Shown: positions 5,325 through 7,428 of the stretch, in pieces | Layout of the letters: the number at the start of each line of letters is the position of its first letter | How positions within the stretch are numbered: the stretch's first letter is position 1 | Source: an uncultured Dyadobacter sp. | GTDB lineage: Bacteria > Bacteroidota > Bacteroidia > Cytophagales > Spirosomataceae | DNA length: 7,428 bases | Direction of reading: 5' to 3' | Assembly: GCA_946481035.1 (NCBI GenBank) | Contig: CAMLNK010000178.1 | Span: 1-7,428, forward strand | Position numbers and translations under genes: made by a program | The notes under the pieces: model-generated | Told to the model about the DNA's origin: nothing | What the model saw: only the letters and a program-made list of their open reading frames with translations | Databases searched by the model: none

Positions 5325-5816
5325 ATGTCAGCACAAGATTTCAGCGCGGTGATCCTGGTGGATCAAACGCCGGAAGCGGTTTTTGAGGCGGTAACGAACG
5401 TCCGGGGATGGTGGTCGGAAGAAATTGAGGGAAACACTGCCGCGCTCAACGATGAGTTTAAATATCGTTTTGAAGATGTTCACCACTGCCATGTACGGCT
5501 CGTAGAAGTGGTCTCTGCACAAAAGGTTGTCTGGCTGATCCTGGACAACTATTTCAAATTTACCGAGGACGAAAAGGAGTGGACCGGTACCCACGTCGTT
5601 TTCGACATCACCCGAACGGGAAACCAGACCGAACTGAGAATGACCCACCAGGGCCTCGTTCCGGAGTACGAATGCTTCAACATCTGCCGTGACGCCTGGA
5701 CTTTTTATATCAAGGACAGCTTGTATAACCTCATTACGGCCGGCATTGGCAAGCCCAACGCGACCGGCAAGCCGCAGACCGAGGATGAGAAGACGATTGT
5801 TGATGCGGAAAGGTGA
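5325..5816 (+). CDS. SRPBCC / AHSA1-like domain protein
   Basis: The 163-residue product follows the START/Bet v1-like SRPBCC fold in its Hsp90-ATPase-activator-homologue (AHSA1) form. The N-terminus FSAVILVDQTPEAVFEAVTN (6-25) is the first strand and helix of the family, followed by GWWSEEIEG (28-36), the strand FKYRFEDVHHCHVRLVEVV (45-63), KVVWLILDNYF, the paired strands THVVFDITRTGNQTELRMTH (89-108) and the long C-terminal helix with WTFYIKDSLYNLITAG (125-140). SRPBCC proteins bind hydrophobic ligands in a cavity; bacterial AHSA1-like members mostly have no assigned substrate. A short polar tail (141-163) is predicted to be flexible. It has no signal peptide, so it is cytoplasmic. It has its own promoter and ends at a strong terminator, so it is a single-gene unit. 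Confidence 0.9.
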   Translation: MSAQDFSAVILVDQTPEAVFEAVTNVRGWWSEEIEGNTAALNDEFKYRFEDVHHCHVRLVEVVSAQKVVWLILDNYFKFTEDEKEWTGTHVVFDITRTGNQTELRMTHQGLVPEYECFNICRDAWTFYIKDSLYNLITAGIGKPNATGKPQTEDEKTIVDAER

Positions 5817-5860
5817 TCTACCCGGAAGGACTTGTTCAGTCGATCGAATCTAAGAATATA

Positions 5861-5899
5861 CATAAAAAGGCGCCAGCATTACACTGGCGCCTTTTTATG
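5861..5899. terminator. Perfect bidirectional intrinsic terminator
   Basis: A 16-bp perfect stem (5861-5876 with 5884-5899) closes the 7-base loop CATTACA. The GC-rich upper stem (GGCGCCAG with CTGGCGCC) is flanked by five A residues on the left and five T residues on the right, so it has a U tract in either direction. It sits between the stop codons of the convergent SRPBCC gene (5816) and response-regulator gene (5935) and should end both transcripts. Confidence 0.94.
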
Positions 5900-5934
5900 C
5901 GATAGCTATTTTCCCCCACAACTTCGACAACTAT

Positions 5935-6564
5935 TCAATTAAGCTTGTAGGCATCGGCCAGCTGCACCAATGCCTTGCGGTCGGAGATATTCAGTTTTTC
6001 AAAAATGCGCCGCCGGAAGGTGCTTACCGAGGTGTATTGGAGCTGCATCAATTCGCTGATCTGGGTAATGGTGTAGTCCTGAATAATGTACATCGCAACC
6101 TGAAACTCCCGGGGCGTCAGTCCGTCGAACGGATTCATCGATTTCCCGTTCAACGTGTCGTTCATAATAATTTCCGCCAGATCCGCACTCATGTATTTCT
6201 TTCCGGAAAGCACCACTTCCACGGCCCTGAGCAGGTCGTCGGGCGAGGCGTCCTTCTCGATATAACCGTGCGCGCCCATTTGCAGGGCCCGTTTTCCAAA
6301 AATCGACTCACTGTTCATCGAAACGATCAGGACTTTTGTGTCGGGATGAGAATTCCTGACCCAATGCAGTATCGTAACAGGGTCGGTGTCAGGCATGCTC
6401 AAATCCAGCAAAACAAGATCATAAGTGTTAATTTTGAGCTGAGTCATAATGGATTGGCTATCCCAGCCCTCGTCGATTTGTGCGTCAGCGAAATGGTTGA
6501 GTAGTGCCACTTTAAGCCCGTAACGAACCAATGAATGGTCGTCGGCAATCAATATCTTTTTCAT
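5935..6564 (-). CDS. NarL/FixJ-family response regulator (receiver plus LuxR-type HTH)
   Basis: The 209-residue product has the standard two-domain layout. The receiver (about 1-120) carries the acidic pair Asp8-Asp9 (KILIADDHSLVR), the phospho-acceptor Asp54 (LVLLDLSMPD), the switch Ser82 (VLIVSMNSE) and Lys104 (GYIEKD). The LuxR-type helix-turn-helix (about 147-207) reads LTPREFQVAMYIIQDYTITQ, then ISELMQLQYTSVSTFRRRIF and EKLNISDRKALVQLA. When phosphorylated, such proteins dimerise and control transcription. The ATG at 6564 overlaps the kinase stop codon by four bases (ATGA), which points to translational coupling and to the kinase as its partner. No Shine-Dalgarno is needed. The target genes are not visible here. 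The gene ends at the bidirectional terminator about 36 bases away. Confidence 0.96.
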   Translation of the reverse strand: MKKILIADDHSLVRYGLKVALLNHFADAQIDEGWDSQSIMTQLKINTYDLVLLDLSMPDTDPVTILHWVRNSHPDTKVLIVSMNSESIFGKRALQMGAHGYIEKDASPDDLLRAVEVVLSGKKYMSADLAEIIMNDTLNGKSMNPFDGLTPREFQVAMYIIQDYTITQISELMQLQYTSVSTFRRRIFEKLNISDRKALVQLADAYKLN

Positions 6565-7428
6565 AATGTGGTAAAATTGGGCGGAGCGGTGTCCGTCAGG
6601 ATAGCTTCTTTTTTGTTAGGTTGGCCGGACAAAAGTCCGGAAATCGTTACGGTCGTTCCGTGACCGACAATGCTTTTTACTTCCAGCCTGCATTCGAGCC
6701 GGGCTACGAAATCGATGATGATCTGGTAGCCAAGCCGGCCGCTTTGCTCGATCCCCGCAGTGGTGAGCACTTGCTCGATGCGCCGGTTTATTTTGCTCAG
6801 GTCGGCAGGCGACATACCCCGCCCATTGTCCGACACAGAAAGTATCAGGTGTTTTTCATCAAGCTTGTCCAGCACAACCCTGATCTGACCGCCCGACGTG
6901 TATTTGTTGGAATTGTCAATCAGATTTCGGATCACAGCCTTCAATATCTCCCGGTTCGTAAAAATATCCCAGTTACCCGCATTCACGAATTCGAGGGTGT
7001 TATTTTTAAAAAGAAGCATTTCCTTGAAAAACTCCTCCAACTCGTCGGCCAGGCCGTCGAACGGGAACGGGCGCTTGCTGAGAAAGAAGCCTTCCTGCTG
7101 CGACTTGGTCCAGAGGTTAATCTCCTTTACAAATGCATGGATATTCGTAGCCGCTTTTTTAATTTCGGCAGTGCCCGTCCGGACGTCATCAATCTGGTCT
7201 TTTTCCAGCGAAGCAACCACGTGATCCGACAGCAGGTTCAAAAAATGCAGCGGCGATTGTAGGTCGTGAGCTAACAAGAGGGTAATCTTCTCTTTCAGCC
7301 GGTTGCTGTATTCAAGCTGGCTGGTGCGTTCCCTGACCTGGGCTTCAAGCTGTTTTTTTCGCATGGTCAGATAATGGTAGCGGAGTTTCACCACCAGATA
7401 AAAGGAAAATGCCAGCAGGCACAATGCG
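6561..7428 (-). CDS. Sensor histidine kinase (partial, N-terminal sensor outside window)
   Basis: The frame is open through the right edge, giving 288 codons of the C-terminal part; residue numbers count from the TTG codon at 7424. It begins in a hydrophobic transmembrane segment (LLAFSFYLVVKL), then a coiled-coil linker MRKKQLEAQVRERTSQLE. The dimerisation helix holds the H box LLAHDLQSPLHF with phospho-acceptor His53. The HATPase domain has the N box RNLIDNSNKYT (Asn167, Asn171), G1 box DNGRGM (199-204), and GHGTTVTI near the end. The G2 box is unusual: SGRLGYQII has Ser and Arg where GxGLG glycines are expected. Linker style resembles Bacteroidota Y_Y_Y/propeller or 7TM sensors, but the sensor is unseen. 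It autophosphorylates and passes phosphate to the overlapping downstream regulator. The stop codon TGA (6563-6561) lies inside the regulator's ATG overlap. Confidence 0.92.
   Translation of the reverse strand, partial: ALCLLAFSFYLVVKLRYHYLTMRKKQLEAQVRERTSQLEYSNRLKEKITLLLAHDLQSPLHFLNLLSDHVVASLEKDQIDDVRTGTAEIKKAATNIHAFVKEINLWTKSQQEGFFLSKRPFPFDGLADELEEFFKEMLLFKNNTLEFVNAGNWDIFTNREILKAVIRNLIDNSNKYTSGGQIRVVLDKLDEKHLILSVSDNGRGMSPADLSKINRRIEQVLTTAGIEQSGRLGYQIIIDFVARLECRLEVKSIVGHGTTVTISGLLSGQPNKKEAILTDTAPPNFTTL

Noticed and set aside
1..7428. Novel defence system, mobile element or CRISPR array
   Set aside because: No repeat array, transposase, integrase, nuclease or toxin-antitoxin pattern was seen on either strand; the genes belong to ordinary housekeeping, envelope and regulatory families.

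Overview
The window looks like a chromosomal piece of a Bacteroidota genome, probably from Cytophagales and possibly Dyadobacter-like. The genus is an inference from protein style and moderate GC content. The supporting signs are: starts preceded by A/C-rich leaders with no Shine-Dalgarno; a good match to the Bacteroidota promoter (TTTG, then TAnnTTTG); a Fibrobacter-type FISUMP-domain secreted protein; a TonB-C protein carrying a carboxypeptidase-regulatory-like beta-sandwich; and a hybrid-free sensor kinase/NarL-type regulator pair.

Layout from left to right. The C-terminal LytTR domain of a response regulator enters from the left edge (+) and ends at a very strong intrinsic terminator. Convergent to it is a lone fabH (-), and behind fabH on the same strand lie two envelope genes: an OmpA-C lipoprotein-like or periplasmic protein, and a TonB-C protein. 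A gap of about 520 bases follows, which may hold a decayed small gene. Then come a GNAT acetyltransferase (+), a 49-residue membrane protein (-, too short for most gene callers), a secreted FISUMP protein (+) and an AHSA1/SRPBCC protein (+). A perfect bidirectional terminator separates these from a two-component pair (-): a NarL/FixJ response regulator whose start overlaps the stop of a sensor histidine kinase by the four bases ATGA. The kinase runs off the right edge.

The genes do not form one pathway. The clear functional unit is the kinase-regulator operon. The OmpA-like and TonB-like genes are plausible envelope neighbours with similar domain order. The rest are single-gene units bounded by terminators. 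I see no CRISPR array, transposase, phage gene, tRNA or rRNA, and no convincing novel multi-gene system. The most unusual points are the tiny membrane protein with a + strand terminator hairpin inside its coding sequence, dyad-symmetric elements next to two starts, a TonB-C protein without the usual linker, and a kinase with a weakened G2 box.
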